Below the pieces are notes generated by a model. The model searched no databases. It was given only the letters and a program-made list of their open reading frames with translations, and was not told the origin of the DNA. The position numbers were made by a program, and so were the translations under genes. This document shows positions 49,921 through 61,979 of a DNA stretch of 64,000 bases, one piece after another; positions within the stretch are counted from its first letter, which is position 1; every line of letters begins with the position of its first letter. The DNA is taken from assembly GCF_003672135.1 (NCBI RefSeq), contig NC_039508.1:16317945-16381944 (forward strand), given 5' to 3'. Source of the stretch: Ooceraea biroi. Taxonomy: Eukaryota; Arthropoda; Insecta; Hymenoptera; Formicidae.

Positions 49921-51027
49921 TGGGTGCTCAGAGAGGCGAGGAACGATGTCGGCTAATGCTTATCTGGATTATGAGATTTAGGATTCGGGCTCGTGGTCAG
50001 ATTCTGCATTTGGCGCTAAATGTGGTCCCACAATAGCCGCGTCATGATTACGGTAAACGCGATTCTCACGTTGGATAAAGGTGAACGACCATGTTTAGCA
50101 CTAAGTATGTAAAATGAATGCAAGCTAGAATTTCTAAGATCGCTGCATTCGGGACGGTTTAAAACTGTTTGATGTTGTTCTGTTCACACCATGTAAAATA
50201 ACGCACGGAAAAGTGATAACTTTGACAGTAATAAATTTAGTGCGCAAAATAGAGGTAGATTTCAGTAATATCGAGATTGTCAGAAGTATAAAACCAATAT
50301 TGACAATTATTAATTATCGTTGAAACATTCAGAATATGTGAGTGAAGTTAAAAGCGGCGTGTTCTAAGAGAGATCCAGATAAGGATTAAAAACGTAGTTT
50401 TTTATATAGGTTGGTAATTTATACACAAGAATACTTCAACCCACTTTCAACGTTCAGCGATCTCGTATTAAACTTGTTGTGTCTAGAAAAATATCGCTAT
50501 TTTGAAATTTTCTTATTAATATTCGAACTTTTAGTATTCGTACTTTTAATAATCGGAAAAAGAACTGTGCTACAATGCGAAAACGCGAAATGGGACATTT
50601 TAATTTCGTTTATAATATATTATATTTCATGTATAACCGTGAATATTTTAAAACATGTGGGACATAAAATAAAAGAAACGCATTGTCATTTTATAGCATA
50701 TTAAATGGAGGTTACTTTAATTTACTGAGATTTAATAAAACCTAATTAATATATAAAAATAGCTGGATGCCAGACATCGCTTTTTACGAAATCGCTTGTC
50801 CGAGTACCAATGTATTTAACGTTTGGGACTGTTACATTACTGTTTGTACATATATATCTTTTTTATTGTTTAAAGTGCAAGAAAGAAGAAAAGAGAATGA
50901 ATTTTCGAGAAAATAACGATAGAGGAGCGAACTCCCAATTGCCCGCGTGTACGAATTTTTTAATAATATTTTAATTCGTGTGATGAGGATATGATATAAT
51001 ATATAGCAAACGACATGTCAATTTTAA

Positions 51028-51168
51028 CCCTTTTACCGGTAAATTATATTTGTTTATCATTTTGAAGGGAGTTAGAGCATGTCATCGGACAAACGTACCT
51101 TTTTACTTACGTTTTATAAGAATAAAATTATATATGTATGTAAGATTTAATAAAAGTTAATAAAAAGC

Positions 51169-51199
<31 letters not shown>

Positions 51200-51322
51200 A
51201 TCTCATAGCTTATATTAGTTATTATAATTGAATGGTAACTCGAGCAATTTTTGATCGTCGCTGGCCGCGAAAACGCGCTGGAAATCGCGAATGAGGTGAA
51301 CTCGACATTACCGTCGGAAGGG
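51028..51322. mobile_element. TTAA-flanked piggyBac-like MITE (first)
   Basis: The element starts CCCTTTTACCGGTAAA and ends TTACCGTCGGAAGGG, flanked by TTAA on both sides (51024-51027 and 51323-51326). The outer 16 bases of the two arms match at about 11 positions, including CCCTT and CGGTAA at the same offset. TTAA duplication with CCC/GGG tips is the piggyBac pattern. It contains an AT microsatellite and no transposase. Confidence 0.5.
51174..51199. repeat. AT dinucleotide microsatellite inside a MITE
   Basis: A TA run within the TTAA-flanked element 51028-51322. Confidence 0.9.
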
Positions 51323-53424
51323 TTAAAACTGGCAAGAGATAGAAAAGAATAATTTGTAAATATGCTTATACGGTTACCAACAATTCTGATACGAAAGCAG
51401 ATCGATCCCATATTTCTCCTTCGGAAACGTCCTCGAATCTCTGACCCATTAAAAGAATGATAAAAAGCTTTCCACCTAATAGACGTTTATAGCTCGTGAC
51501 TATTACAATATCTCAACATCGTTCCAATTTCTTCTTAAATCATCTCCCTTCTGCAAATGTTAGATCCGAAATAATATTGCCTGGACGTCCTGAACGAGAA
51601 ATCAATGTGATAACTGCGAGTGAATACGACTGGAGATTGAATCATATTTCTAGTGGAAATTCAACTTGTTTATAGGAAAATCGGTTTTTATCACTGTTTT
51701 ATTAATCTCTCCTGGACACTAAACAGAAATAAGTTATCATTGCGACGCTCTTTCTGGAACATGATTTCTTACTTTGATTTTGATTCATCCTTCAATTTCA
51801 TTCACTCGTATTTATCCTAAATCAGATGGCTCAAATTTCGAACGGTTAGCCTACCGGATAGCATGTGCGGTTTATATTTGGGTCTTTATATATCGTGCGT
51901 ACTGTATAACACTCTAACTTATTTCTCCTCGTTGTTAAATATTAGATTTTGCTTTAATTTTAATCGTTATGTTAAATCTTGTATACGTCCACGTGTACTT
52001 TAAGATGCTTCTCGCTCGTAGAATAATAAAAAGCATTATGATTAACGTACTTGAATCTGAAAACTGTACTAAAAATAATTTGCAAGAATGCGTGAAATTG
52101 TAAGATGTATGCGGGATAAATTTGCTTTTAATGTGACGTGAATGGAAATTTCATTCTTGCTAATTGGACTTTAAGCTGCAGAATGTTCCAAAGAAATGTA
52201 TATCGATGGCAGGAGTTTTTAAAATCTTTTTTATTTAAATGTTCATGAGAAAGAATTTACATTTGCGCGAATTGTTAATTATAGAATTTAATTAAACTAG
52301 TTTCAAATTTACTTTGGTTTGGATTACTCTTCGTTTTTGCAATGTTTTAATAAGTAACATTAGCTTATTTCGTACTTAATCTGCAACATATATCTTTTAT
52401 AATAATAAAAATTTAATTAACAAAAATATTTATTTAAGATTTTTCAAACAATTCTGGCGATACCTTTTTGGGACATTCCGTGCTTCTCGTGCGTCTTAGC
52501 AATGCATAATAAAATTATATTATACACTAATTCGCTGTAGTAATTATATTGTACGTGACGATATTGCGCCGTGCAAATTAACGTGTCATTCTTGGAGATC
52601 GAAACTCGGCCTTTAAAATTCAAATCAAATGTCCGGTAGGCTCTCAAGTATACGTCACAATGGACTGTCTTAGATAAAGTATCGAGTGACGCCTCTCTCG
52701 AGAGAAAAAAACGACTGGTTGCCTATTTTCAATCGGATGATTCTTCCTAGGAAACGTCAGCATAAGCACGCTTAAGGTAAATCTAGGAAAGTAGAAAAAG
52801 TAATACGGTAGAATCACGCGAAGAAGAACACTCGTCGAGCTGATTTGAACGCTGGTACATGGTTGCAGCAATCGTTAACAAAACATTTTGCAGATTTATG
52901 TAAGAAGTTTGTACTTTAATTTCCTGACTTGACAATTTTTTTGAAATGCTTAGAGCGCACGAGTATTTAATTGTTTAATAATATAATAAAACGGACTTAT
53001 AGAAATTTTCTTGTATAATTTTATGATTTGTAGAGAAACAAATACTATACTATTTTTTTTATTTAAAAAGATACGTGTCTTCGCAAGCCTAATTTTTGCA
53101 CCATTATAGAAATATTTAGAACAAATAAATATTCAACTCTTGAGGTCAGTTATTTTATTTTCTTTCGTTTATAAAAATATGTAATAAATAGTTTGTTAAT
53201 AAGTAATTTCTGAAATAATAAGTCTGTCACAAATAATATTACTACTTTAATTTAATTTTAATTTCTTTATTTTCTATTATTACTTTCCTGCGATATTTCT
53301 TTGAGCAAGATATAATGGAAAGTTCAAGTTGCAAGAGCGACTCAAGTTAATTCAATGTTTGATGACGCATAGATCATTTACTAGCGTTCAGCGTTCAAAT
53401 CGCGATCATCTCTGTGAATCTTTT

Positions 53425-53460
53425 ACGACGATGACGACGACGACGACGACGAAGACGACA
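53425..53460. repeat. GAC trinucleotide repeat
   Basis: A GACGAC run followed by degenerate GATAAT/GACAAT repeats to about 53500, in the HR3-DCTN6 interval. Confidence 0.9.
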
Positions 53461-55268
53461 ATGATGATAATGATAACGATAACTCTGACAATGACAACGT
53501 TGGGAAGCAGGGAGAGGTGAAAGAAACGGATAACTTGTCGACTGAATAATTCTATACTCACGGTGCTTACGACAGGGAGCAAACCAGGTACAAGCGTTGT
53601 TTAACCGTATATTCGTCTCCTTTCTGTTGCAGATTATTTCCTTCGTAATGAACGTATTGGGCCTTAAATAAACATAACATTGTTATATATAAAGTATACA
53701 TAAAAGAAGCAACATAAAGTATATACAGAAGAAATATATATATAAATATAAATATAAATATATACATATAGTGTGGATGCGTATGTGTATACGCGCGCGC
53801 GCGCGACACGTCTCACCGACGCAAAGGTGTATACACATACGCGTGTCGTTATAAGATTATAATTACATAGACGGAGAAATCGCGAATGTGTGCGTGTGCG
53901 AGACGAGCGAGCGAGCGCGCGACAAGAACAAGAGTAAATGAGTGTGAGAGCGAGATGCGAGACAAAAGAGCGAGAGTACGTACGAGTGCGGATCATTGAG
54001 AAAGAGAGCGAGAGAGAAAGAGAGATATCGGTTGTTACGATACATACGATAAAAGTATATATTGTATTAACTAAAAAAAAAAGATAATAGTGGAGGGAGG
54101 AGAAGTGGGGGAGAGAGGAGGACGGTGATTAACCGGGTCCTGCCAGGACGGTCCGAGACGACGACGCGCGAATATAGCATAATATTACTACACCGAGGAC
54201 TGGCGTTCTCCCTTTACGGGAGGAGAATCTCGATCGGACCGCCCGTGCGATGTAGAGACCGAATAATTATCGCACCATCGAACACACGAGAGTACGGGCG
54301 AACCCAGCGAAATAGCGATCGACGAAGGGTAGAGCTTATTGCGGGCGAGGAACCGTGCTACCGCGTCGGAGATTAGACGTAATTAAGCGCGATGATGGCG
54401 GTGTGATGGGGGATGCCCTGATCACACTCTCTTCTTCTACGGGGTTTACCAATTTTCTCTAATTTCCTCGGACCTCCGTTTGGACGTTTTTCTTTTTAAA
54501 TTCCATCTTCGTTACATTGTTTCGCTTTGTTTTGTCGATCATCAATTGCGCGGGGAGGAAGGGGGAGTAGACTATATTGTGCCGTAAAGGGAACGTGATA
54601 TAATCAAGATTGAGTGATGAAGAAACGTTTCGTAGTAACTAGAGCGCGGGCTCATTTAATTTTAAGGGGTTTAATAAAGACTGCTAGAATCGTAGAGTAA
54701 CGAGCGGGGAACATTTCGAGCAAAGAGAGAAAGATAGAGAGTCCGGAGACAAATTAAAGAGGTATGAGTCATGAAAGAATAACAAGAGTCGATAATAAAG
54801 TGCAAGGAAGCTTCGAGGGCTGATGAGGGCACGCCTATCGATCGTCATTATTGTAATCAGCTTGCACGAGCTGCGAGGCGATCGGAACTTCTGCGTTCTC
54901 CGTTCGTATAGCCGGTAAAGGACGCATTTGTTCGCTAAATATTCGAGCGCGAGATATTGAATGAGTTTCAAGGCGAAAACGTACGTACGATTAAAGAAGC
55001 AAGTACATGATAGAGCACCGTCTTCTATTTAGGGATGCAACAGCTGCTTCGTCTAGATGCCCTTCCAATCACGGCGCTGCCAATCACGCGTTATCATCAT
55101 TACTCACTCGAGGCGGAAAATTTCTTTCGGCTTAGCAAGAACATTCGGCGAATAAACGCATCCTTTTACTCACAATTAGCTTAAGTGCAAAATATCGGCA
55201 GCGGTCACGCGTTCTGCCGCCGCCGCGACTTCGAGTAGTGATTCGAGTATAGTTCTGAGCTACTTTAG

Positions 55269-55352
55269 CATAAATATATAAATAAATAAATAAATAATTA
55301 AATAAATAAATATATAAATATATAAATATATAAATAAATATATATATACATA
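55269..55352. repeat. TAAA/TATA microsatellite cluster
   Basis: Compound AAAT and AT repeats in the HR3-DCTN6 interval. Confidence 0.9.
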
Positions 55353-55507
55353 CACTATATATATGAGAATATATTTTCGGCGGAACGATCGAGATTCGAC
55401 GGTCCTCGCGATTAGCGAAAATGATGAGCGTTATAGATTAGAAAGAAATTTCGTCCCTGCGCACCAGCCTGGCCGGATTTCACGGATAACGGAACACCTA
55501 ACACGAA

Positions 55508-55572
55508 TTCATGTATACATACGTACATACATTTATACGTACACACACATACATACATACATACATACGTCC
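55508..55572. repeat. ACAT tetranucleotide microsatellite
   Basis: Repeated CATA units with a few substitutions; a shorter CATA run occurs near 56356-56369. Confidence 0.9.
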
Positions 55573-56779
55573 ATGCAATACAGTACATAAACGCGCAGAG
55601 ATATAAACCGGCAAAGAGAAGAAACGGAGTGAACGAGAGTAAGAAAGGGAGAATGAACGTGAGAGCGAGAGAGAAGTGTTATATGAGTCGATACGCGCGG
55701 ATGCGACTTTCACGGATGCAGGCGTAGATAGAGCTAAATCGATCGCATTATGCGCGCGCATTAAAAACGTTTTTGGTACTGTACGGCACTTGTATGACGC
55801 GTCTCTTTATACGTAAATGAAAAACCCGTACTTCTTATGGTTATAAAGAAAAAAAAGAAAAAGAGAAAAAACACATGCAATAGCCCGTCGTCGCGCGCTG
55901 GGACACCCCCGCGAAGCGTTTACATTACGCACCGTCACCGGCTTTCCTCGCTGTCGTCGATCGTTGATCGAGGGATCAAGACGGAGATCGAGAAGAGTTG
56001 AATAAACGGCTCGCCGTTGCTCGTCGACACTTTCGCGACCGTTCTCAAATGCAAAATCAGGTCATTGCGTGCCGGGCCGGATTGAAAAAGTATTCGTACG
56101 CCTTCGTGTCGCTGCTAAGGATAAAATTACGATGTTAAGAGGCAGACTGGAATGAAAGAACGAAAGTATTCCTACAGCATCATCCTGTTGCTATAAATAA
56201 CACTACGTTGTTAAGCTGTAACGCTAAAAGGTACTTGTACGTCACACGTTTGCTTTTATTACATTATTTAACTTGTTACGACGCGATATTTAAACTGTTT
56301 AGGAATCTTAAAAATATATAGCTCGTAATATTGATTTAAAGAATACGTGAGATACATACATACATACATGTAGGACCGCATTCTCATTTAAAAGTTACTT
56401 ATAGCGATGACGTGCGAATACTGTTTGTCTCATTGTATAGTGAATTTGTTTAAGGCGAATTATTGAGTATATTGCAGCTAATTATGTGAACCCTAAACGG
56501 TATACATATATAAGCGGGGTCTGACAGACCGTTTTTCATTGCAACTCGTTAAAGAAATTTTATAGCGCTATTATTATTTGTTTGTATTTATAAAGTTTAA
56601 TATAAATGAATAAAATCTAATTTCCACATGTAGAAGTCGGATATATTTTATTTTTATATAACTATTTATTATTGCATAATCTATGCAGCGTCCGTCGGCC
56701 CCCTTTGTATTATTACGTAAGTAAAGTAAAATTATGCTGTTTAGGGTGCAACAATCTTCAACAAATATCATATATTTAA

Positions 56780-57022
56780 CCCATTATAATTGTAAAACAT
56801 GAGTTTATAATTGTACATAATATTACAATTGTAATAATGAGATAATGATTTTGTTCGTTATCTTTAGAAATTCCAATTTATTTTTCATGAATATTTAATT
56901 GTCGATTTATATTTCTTTTAATAGCAATTTATTAAAATAATTATACTCTCTGTATATTTATATACATATTTAATGTAATATGATTTTATGTAAAATCATG
57001 CAACAATGTTATTTTTAATGGG
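56780..57022. mobile_element. TTAA-flanked piggyBac-like MITE (second)
   Basis: The element starts CCCATTA and ends TAATGGG with TTAA on both sides (56776-56779 and 57023-57026). Including flanks, a perfect 15-bp inverted repeat (ATATTTAACCCATTA and its complement) brackets a 243-bp AT-rich interior without coding capacity. This fits a non-autonomous piggyBac-type element; arms diverge beyond the tips. Confidence 0.55.
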
Positions 57023-58639
57023 TTAAATATATCAATATCAAAGTTGCGTAAATCTGCAGCTTAAATATCTAGCGGTCGCGAAAGTGTTAACGATATTGTT
57101 GTAAATTCTTTATATATTGATTTATATTGTATATTTATTTATCTCTATTTTTCCGATTTTCGATATTGAATACCAAGATTATTAATTCCATATACTGAAA
57201 CAACGATTAAACAATGGTAATTCGCATTTTTCAAATATATGATGTCTTACATGTCAACTAATGGCATAATAATAACTTACAACATATTAGTTTATCAAAG
57301 TTAAAAAATTAGATTGTTAATTTTAAAAGTAAGATCTAATTTTGGTGCAAGCATCTTTGATCTTCCAAGTATTTCAAGTTTTTTTTTTATTTTTATCACA
57401 TTTTTCATGTTTTGCATTATTGATATTAATTATGAGAAAGTTTTCCAAACTTCGAATCTTTAAATTGCAAGATCATTATAGAAAGTAGAAAGCCAGCGAA
57501 TGTTAATTTAAAGCTCAACTGGTTGAAATATTATGAATAATTATGATTACATTCGCGAAGTGAAATTACCGTAAAACTTTCACAATTGTTATTTTATTGT
57601 TGATTTCAAAACATTTTACTTATTATGGAAAGCGCAACGTTATTTCCAAATAGTTTTAGAATAAGATGAAATTATAATTCTAATTACGATATAATATCGC
57701 AATTAGACGCGCGGAAAATAACTCTCGGATGCATATATGCGAAATCTCAACTTTATACTAGTTATAAACGTTTCTATAGACTCTGATTTATAGCCAAAAA
57801 TTGCATTCAGTAGATATTGTATTCACCTATTACATTATTTTTCAAATAAGCCTTTGATATTAATTGAAAATACTTTATACGAGACAGTGAGAAGTTCTCA
57901 ATTTTTTGTGAAAAGTGAAACTATCTAGCATCACAAAATGGCAGCTTTAATATTATTTCATTAGTTCTAAATACCAACTCCGTCTATCTACAGTACTGTC
58001 ATAATATTTCCTCCGGCAAATAAAAAACGCGGAACGTTCTCTTTTGAGATTCTCTTTTGAGTAAAATTAATTATATAATATCTTAAATATAATATACGAC
58101 ATTAACGTTAACACGATTGATATTAAATCAAGTCTGACTTTTAGCAATAATTTACATCTTATATTGTCTCTCTTGAAAAGCAGGATAATTTTGATACACG
58201 TGCAGCGGAAAGCTATCATCACAAATACTCTTACATTAATCTCCCTGTCATCAAGGCAAAATTAATTTGCAGATAATATTTTTTTCATTATTTCCAATGA
58301 GATTAGAATGAGCTCACGCTTGGCATAGTGTTTCTTCTAAGTTACATAGAAAAAGGATTATCTAATATGCATCCGAGAGCGCTGGGTCGGAGCGATCGAA
58401 GATGGATCGACAAGAGCGATGGCGAATCAGTTACGGTGCGCCGACTGACACGCTTTCGGACGGTCGCATATACTTATAGCGAAAAATTAAGAGAATGCAT
58501 ATTATTCTGCCGATTAACGAGTAAGTGCGTAGGATTCGTTTAATTGTAGATCGAACACGTACACAGCCACGTTACGCGCGAGTGCAAAATGCATACCATC
58601 TACGACCCTTCTTCGCTCACATCTCTATCCCCTTTACTC

Positions 58640-58799
58640 AAGAGTAACATACACATACGCACACGGATACATACACGTTATACATACGTACATGTACATC
58701 CACAGCGGCACACACATATACACATATACACCGACACGCACACGAAATTACACACCCATACACGCGTACAATAAGGCGCAACACGTACACGCGCACGCA
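58640..58799. repeat. Degenerate CA-rich repeat
   Basis: About 160 bases of CACA/CATA/CACG mixtures, a decayed CA microsatellite upstream of DCTN6. Confidence 0.85.
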
Positions 58800-59739
58800 C
58801 GTTGCAATTAGACGTTATTATCGCAATTTGGAGTTAAATTTTATAATATATAATATATAAAAAATATATATAATAAATAAAAGTTGACGGATAATATAGA
58901 GTTATATTAAATATCTAAACGAAGGTGCTCGTGTGTTTCTCGTATGTGAATATATTGTTCCTTTCGTTGCGCAATCACAATCAAGATTTTCCTTCTTGCA
59001 ATCATCCCGAAAATAACTTAAATAAATTGATTCCCTCATTTTTACTATATTATAGCGTAATATAGTAATAAACTATTTTACTCATGTACATCTTAATAAA
59101 CATAATTCACCGTTTTAGCAAAGTATGATTAACATATTACAGCCATATGTGCAGTCTAATATTTCGAATATTTCGAATCTGAGATTTATTCGCTATTTCT
59201 GATTACGAATTATTTATGACGACACAGTAATATTGCTCAAATATTCGTCTATAAATATATCGATAAAAGAAAGTATTTCAAGAATTATTTTTATTATAAA
59301 TATAACTGTTCTACTCTCTCGTCTAGTGTCCAGTTTTATCTAAAAATCTAGTGAATGTATTCCCAAATTTATTTATTATCTGTAATTGAAGATGTTCTAG
59401 GAAAAGTTACATTGCATAATATTTTGTTCAAACGTTCTTTTAAATGATTTTTTTTACAATTGAATAAAGGATATTTCCTTGCACGGTACTATCAAGAGAG
59501 TTTTGAATTTATCGAGACTTGTATCGAAGTATTCGATATATCGAACACCTCACTACCACGTATCGACTTTGCGTTACAGCTGGTTACAGCCAGCAGAGAA
59601 CTGTCATCGAATAAATGGACGGAAAAACCAATTCTGCAAATAATTCCTCGGCCTATCGCCGCGCCAAGTAAGTTTAAATGATAATTCCAGTAAATATAAT
59701 TATAATAGTTTTATCCACGTAAGATTTCACTGTTAAATA

Positions 59740-60034
59740 TTTTTGTTTTATATCGTAAAATGCCGGATTTCTTGTATTTGGAGGTTAGGTTGGTGACACC
59801 TAACCGTTGACATATATTTATAACGCAAAATATAAGTTATAATATTGTTATGCAGTGAATACAAAAACCCTCTTAAGAATAATGCTAAGAATATTTATTT
59901 ATTTAATTTGTAATAAACAAAATTATATATTAAGAAACACAGAAGGAGAGGAAGAACATTGCACGTCATATAACATACATGTATATATCAAAGTGTTTTT
60001 TTTTTATAAGAAATTGCATCACGTCTTTGCAATT
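59740..60034 (+). promoter_or_regulatory. DCTN6 promoter region with GGTTAGGT inverted repeat
   Basis: About 230 bp upstream of the DCTN6 ATG an 8-bp perfect inverted repeat, GGTTAGGT (59783-59790) and ACCTAACC (59798-59805), flanks a 7-base loop. It stands out as GC-richer than its AT-rich surroundings. The assignment to the DCTN6 promoter is positional inference. Confidence 0.35.
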
Positions 60035-60213
60035 ATGTTTAGCTTAAAAATTGCACCTGGCGCAGTAGTATGCGAGGAAAGCATTCTGAAGGGGGATATT
60101 TCCATTGGTGCGAAAACCATAATCCATCCTCGAGCATGTATTCTAGCGGAGGCTGGGCCGATCATCATAGGGGAGGGCAATATAATCGAAGAGATGGCGA
60201 CTATCGCCAACAG
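60035..60213 (+). CDS. DCTN6: DCTN6 coding exon 1
   Basis: ATG 60035 gives MFSLKIAPGAVVCEES and onward, ending IEEMATIAN plus two bases of an Arg codon. Homology starts at SLKIAPGAVV, so this start fits the family best. The frame stays open further 5' with another ATG at 59855, but that extension is AT-rich, Ile/Tyr/Lys-rich and unlike any DCTN6. A short upstream exon spliced into TTTAG at about 60041 is possible, because human DCTN6 has a few different leading residues. The exon ends at 60213 before GCAAGT. Confidence 0.9.
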
Positions 60214-60868
60214 GCAAGTCTCACGTACTCGCGTCGCATGCAAAGCACGTGGTGGCATACTGATCATCATTTATTATCAATACGTAGATTGCCACCAGGT
60301 GAGCCAGAGCCCGCAACGGTGCCAGTGCAGATAATAGGGAACTATAACGTCTTCGAGACTGATTGCACTTGCGAATCGTATAAAGTCGGCGATAACAACA
60401 TCTTGGAAGCGAAAGGTACTTGCAGCTGCAGTTGCTTCTTCATACACTTGAAAGATATTGCATTGGGTGGAGCTAACTTTGTGTCAGGCTGAATAGTTTG
60501 GAAGATGATTCAGAATTGATTTCTAATTAAAAAATGTTTTTGTGAATAAATATATCCGTCGTCACAGCACACGTTGCCCGCGAAATCGAATTGACAAACG
60601 GATGCGTAATTGGAGCCGCATGCTCGCTGACGGAGCAAGAAACGATACCGGAGAACACGGTGGTGTACGGGAGTCAGTGTCAACGTCGGGAGATGAACGA
60701 CAAGCCATATGTGAGTATGTAATTAATTATTTTATTATCTTCTAGTTCTAAATTTGATTCTTTTATTAGCCTCAGATCGGACAGTTGGATTTTCTGCTGA
60801 AGGTGCTCCCCAACTATCATCACTTTCGTAAGTCGAATATAAAGCCGAAAGTCCCACCCACCACTTGA
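60035..60868 (+). CDS. DCTN6: Dynactin subunit 6 (p27), whole coding span, four exons
   Basis: DCTN6 is a left-handed beta-helix protein of the pointed-end complex of dynactin, the cytoplasmic activator and cargo adaptor of dynein. Coding segments are 60035-60213, 60288-60415, 60568-60710 and 60770-60868. They sum to 549 nt (182 aa plus stop), against 190 aa in human. Recognisable stretches are KIAPGAVVC, GDISIGAKTIIHPRACILAEAGPI, IGEGNIIEE, VQIIGNYNVFE, VGDNNILEAKA, NGCVIGAACSL, IPENTVVYG and LDFLLKVLPNYHHFRK. All lie in the same order as in animal DCTN6 proteins. The repeated IG/VG hexapeptides are the beta-helix turns. Intron 1 is apparently GC-AG; introns 2 and 3 are GT-AG. The gene lies about 10.6 kb downstream of HR3 on the same strand. 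Confidence 0.96.
60214..60287 (+). other. DCTN6 intron 1, non-canonical GC-AG class
   Basis: This 74-bp intron begins GCAAGT after exon-end CAG and ends TACGTAG. GCAAGT after an AG is the usual form of GC-AG introns. No GT donor nearby keeps both the preceding and following conserved sequences in frame. Confidence 0.85.
60288..60415 (+). CDS. DCTN6: DCTN6 coding exon 2
   Basis: The acceptor is TACGTAG ending at 60287. Its first A completes the Arg codon, then LPPGEPEPATVPVQIIGNYN and VFETDCTCESYKVGDNNILEAK follow. The donor is GTACTT at 60416 in phase 1. The fit to human DCTN6 (MIIGTNNVFEVG, MGDNNVIESKA) fixes the frame. Reading straight through from exon 1 without removing 60214-60287 puts this sequence out of frame, so an intron must be there. 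Confidence 0.93.
60568..60710 (+). CDS. DCTN6: DCTN6 coding exon 3
   Basis: The acceptor is CGTCACAG ending at 60567. CA completes an Ala codon, followed by HVAREIELTNGCVIGAACSL, TEQETIPENTVVYG and SQCQRREMNDKPY. The donor is GTGAGT at 60711 in phase 0. This is the second set of beta-helix turns (NGCVIGA, IPENTVVYG) and matches the human order GCIIGACC and VIPENTVIYG. Confidence 0.95.
60770..60868 (+). CDS. DCTN6: DCTN6 coding exon 4 and stop
   Basis: The acceptor is CTTTTATTAG ending at 60769, phase 0. The exon encodes PQIGQLDFLLKVLPNYHHFR and a basic/Pro tail KSNIKPKVPPTT, then TGA at 60866-60868. LDFLxKxLPNYHH is the conserved C-terminal helix of DCTN6. The intron before it is only 59 bp. 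Confidence 0.95.
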   Translation, partial: PQIGQLDFLLKVLPNYHHFRKSNIKPKVPPTT

Positions 60869-61106
60869 TTAATTATGATGATAAAAAGAAAAGGTCGTTA
60901 TAATTTTTTGCATCGATTGTATTATTTATGCTAAACTTTATGCCTGCAAGTATTTAACAGTAGCGTATGTATATTCAGTTGTAAGTAGTACATACATTTT
61001 GTGATAAATGTTAATTATAGGAAACTTTAAATACAAACATTTTGACAAATTTTGAAGAAAATTATTAAATATTATGTTATATTGTACATATATTGCATAA
61101 TTATGT

Positions 61107-61112
61107 AATAAA
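61107..61112 (+). terminator. Candidate DCTN6 polyadenylation signal AATAAA
   Basis: The first good AATAAA after the DCTN6 stop codon lies about 240 bp downstream in AT-rich sequence. Another AATAAA lies about 65 bp further on. Placement is inferred from the motif and distance only. Confidence 0.45.
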
Positions 61113-61979
61113 ACTTATTAATTTCTATATTTTTATGATTAAAGTTGAATTAAGAGATGAACAAAGTGTCAATAAACCAGAAGAGTTCATGCACAAATAC
61201 GTGTATGATTATTCTCCCAAACACCAGCATTTTTTATCAGCTTTTTCTTTATTTTCAGAAACTACGTAAAATAAAGACATTTCGAATTATTGCTGGAATA
61301 GTCAGCGAAACTGCTCACTGAAATTTTTCCTATTTCCTGTACAAAGAGCTAATATTTAATAATATTTGAAATAAACGATTTGCAAAAGAAATGAAAGGAA
61401 CTCCCACGTCACTTTCGCGAGAAGCGAAAATACGAATAGAAATATTAGCCACTCCATCTCTTAACCGACTCTCCGGAGAATTTAACGGCGTAATGCTAAA
61501 CGCTACATCTATGAATATGAATTAGCGTCTCGTCGAAGGGGTTGGTTGCGAACCATTTACCGCTTCCGTCAGCTTAGCAGAGCGCGCCAGTGATTATCAA
61601 CCCTCCTTATATCTGGGATTATACAAACAAGTAGCGTGTTTTAGATCTAGAAAACTTGTAACAATTGTATATAATTTTCCTAAAACAATTTGCTCGAGAT
61701 ATGTATTAAATATTCGCAGATTTTTTAATAATTTCTCAAGTATTATCTATATGATCTGGAAAATTAGGGAAAAGCAATGAGAGAGTATTTATTTATATCT
61801 CACAATAATTAATAATATAAAGTTAATCAATATAAAAATTAGGTAGCTTCCAATGTGGATGTAATTCAATTTCAGTAACTAAAGTTTCTTCAAAAACACC
61901 AGTTTTAATTAATTTAATAATTTTGGTCAGACACCGACTTAAATGTCTCTACGCAGATAGAAGTCATAAGCGCACCCTT

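Larger units (their letters stand above)
49921..60034. other. HR3-DCTN6 intergenic region and possible long HR3 3' UTR
   Basis: About 10 kb of AT-rich sequence with microsatellites (51174-51199, 53425-53460, 55269-55352, 55508-55572, 58640-58799), two TTAA-flanked MITE-like elements (51028-51322 and 56780-57022) and a somewhat GC-richer stretch at 53.9-56.1 kb. No open frame has a recognisable product. HR3 transcripts may extend well into this region. Confidence 0.6.

Noticed and set aside
59460..59681. 73-codon frame ending near GTAAGT as an upstream DCTN6 exon
   Set aside because: The donor GTAAGT at about 59669 is good, but the residues do not resemble DCTN6, which is complete without it. 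A non-coding leader exon remains possible.
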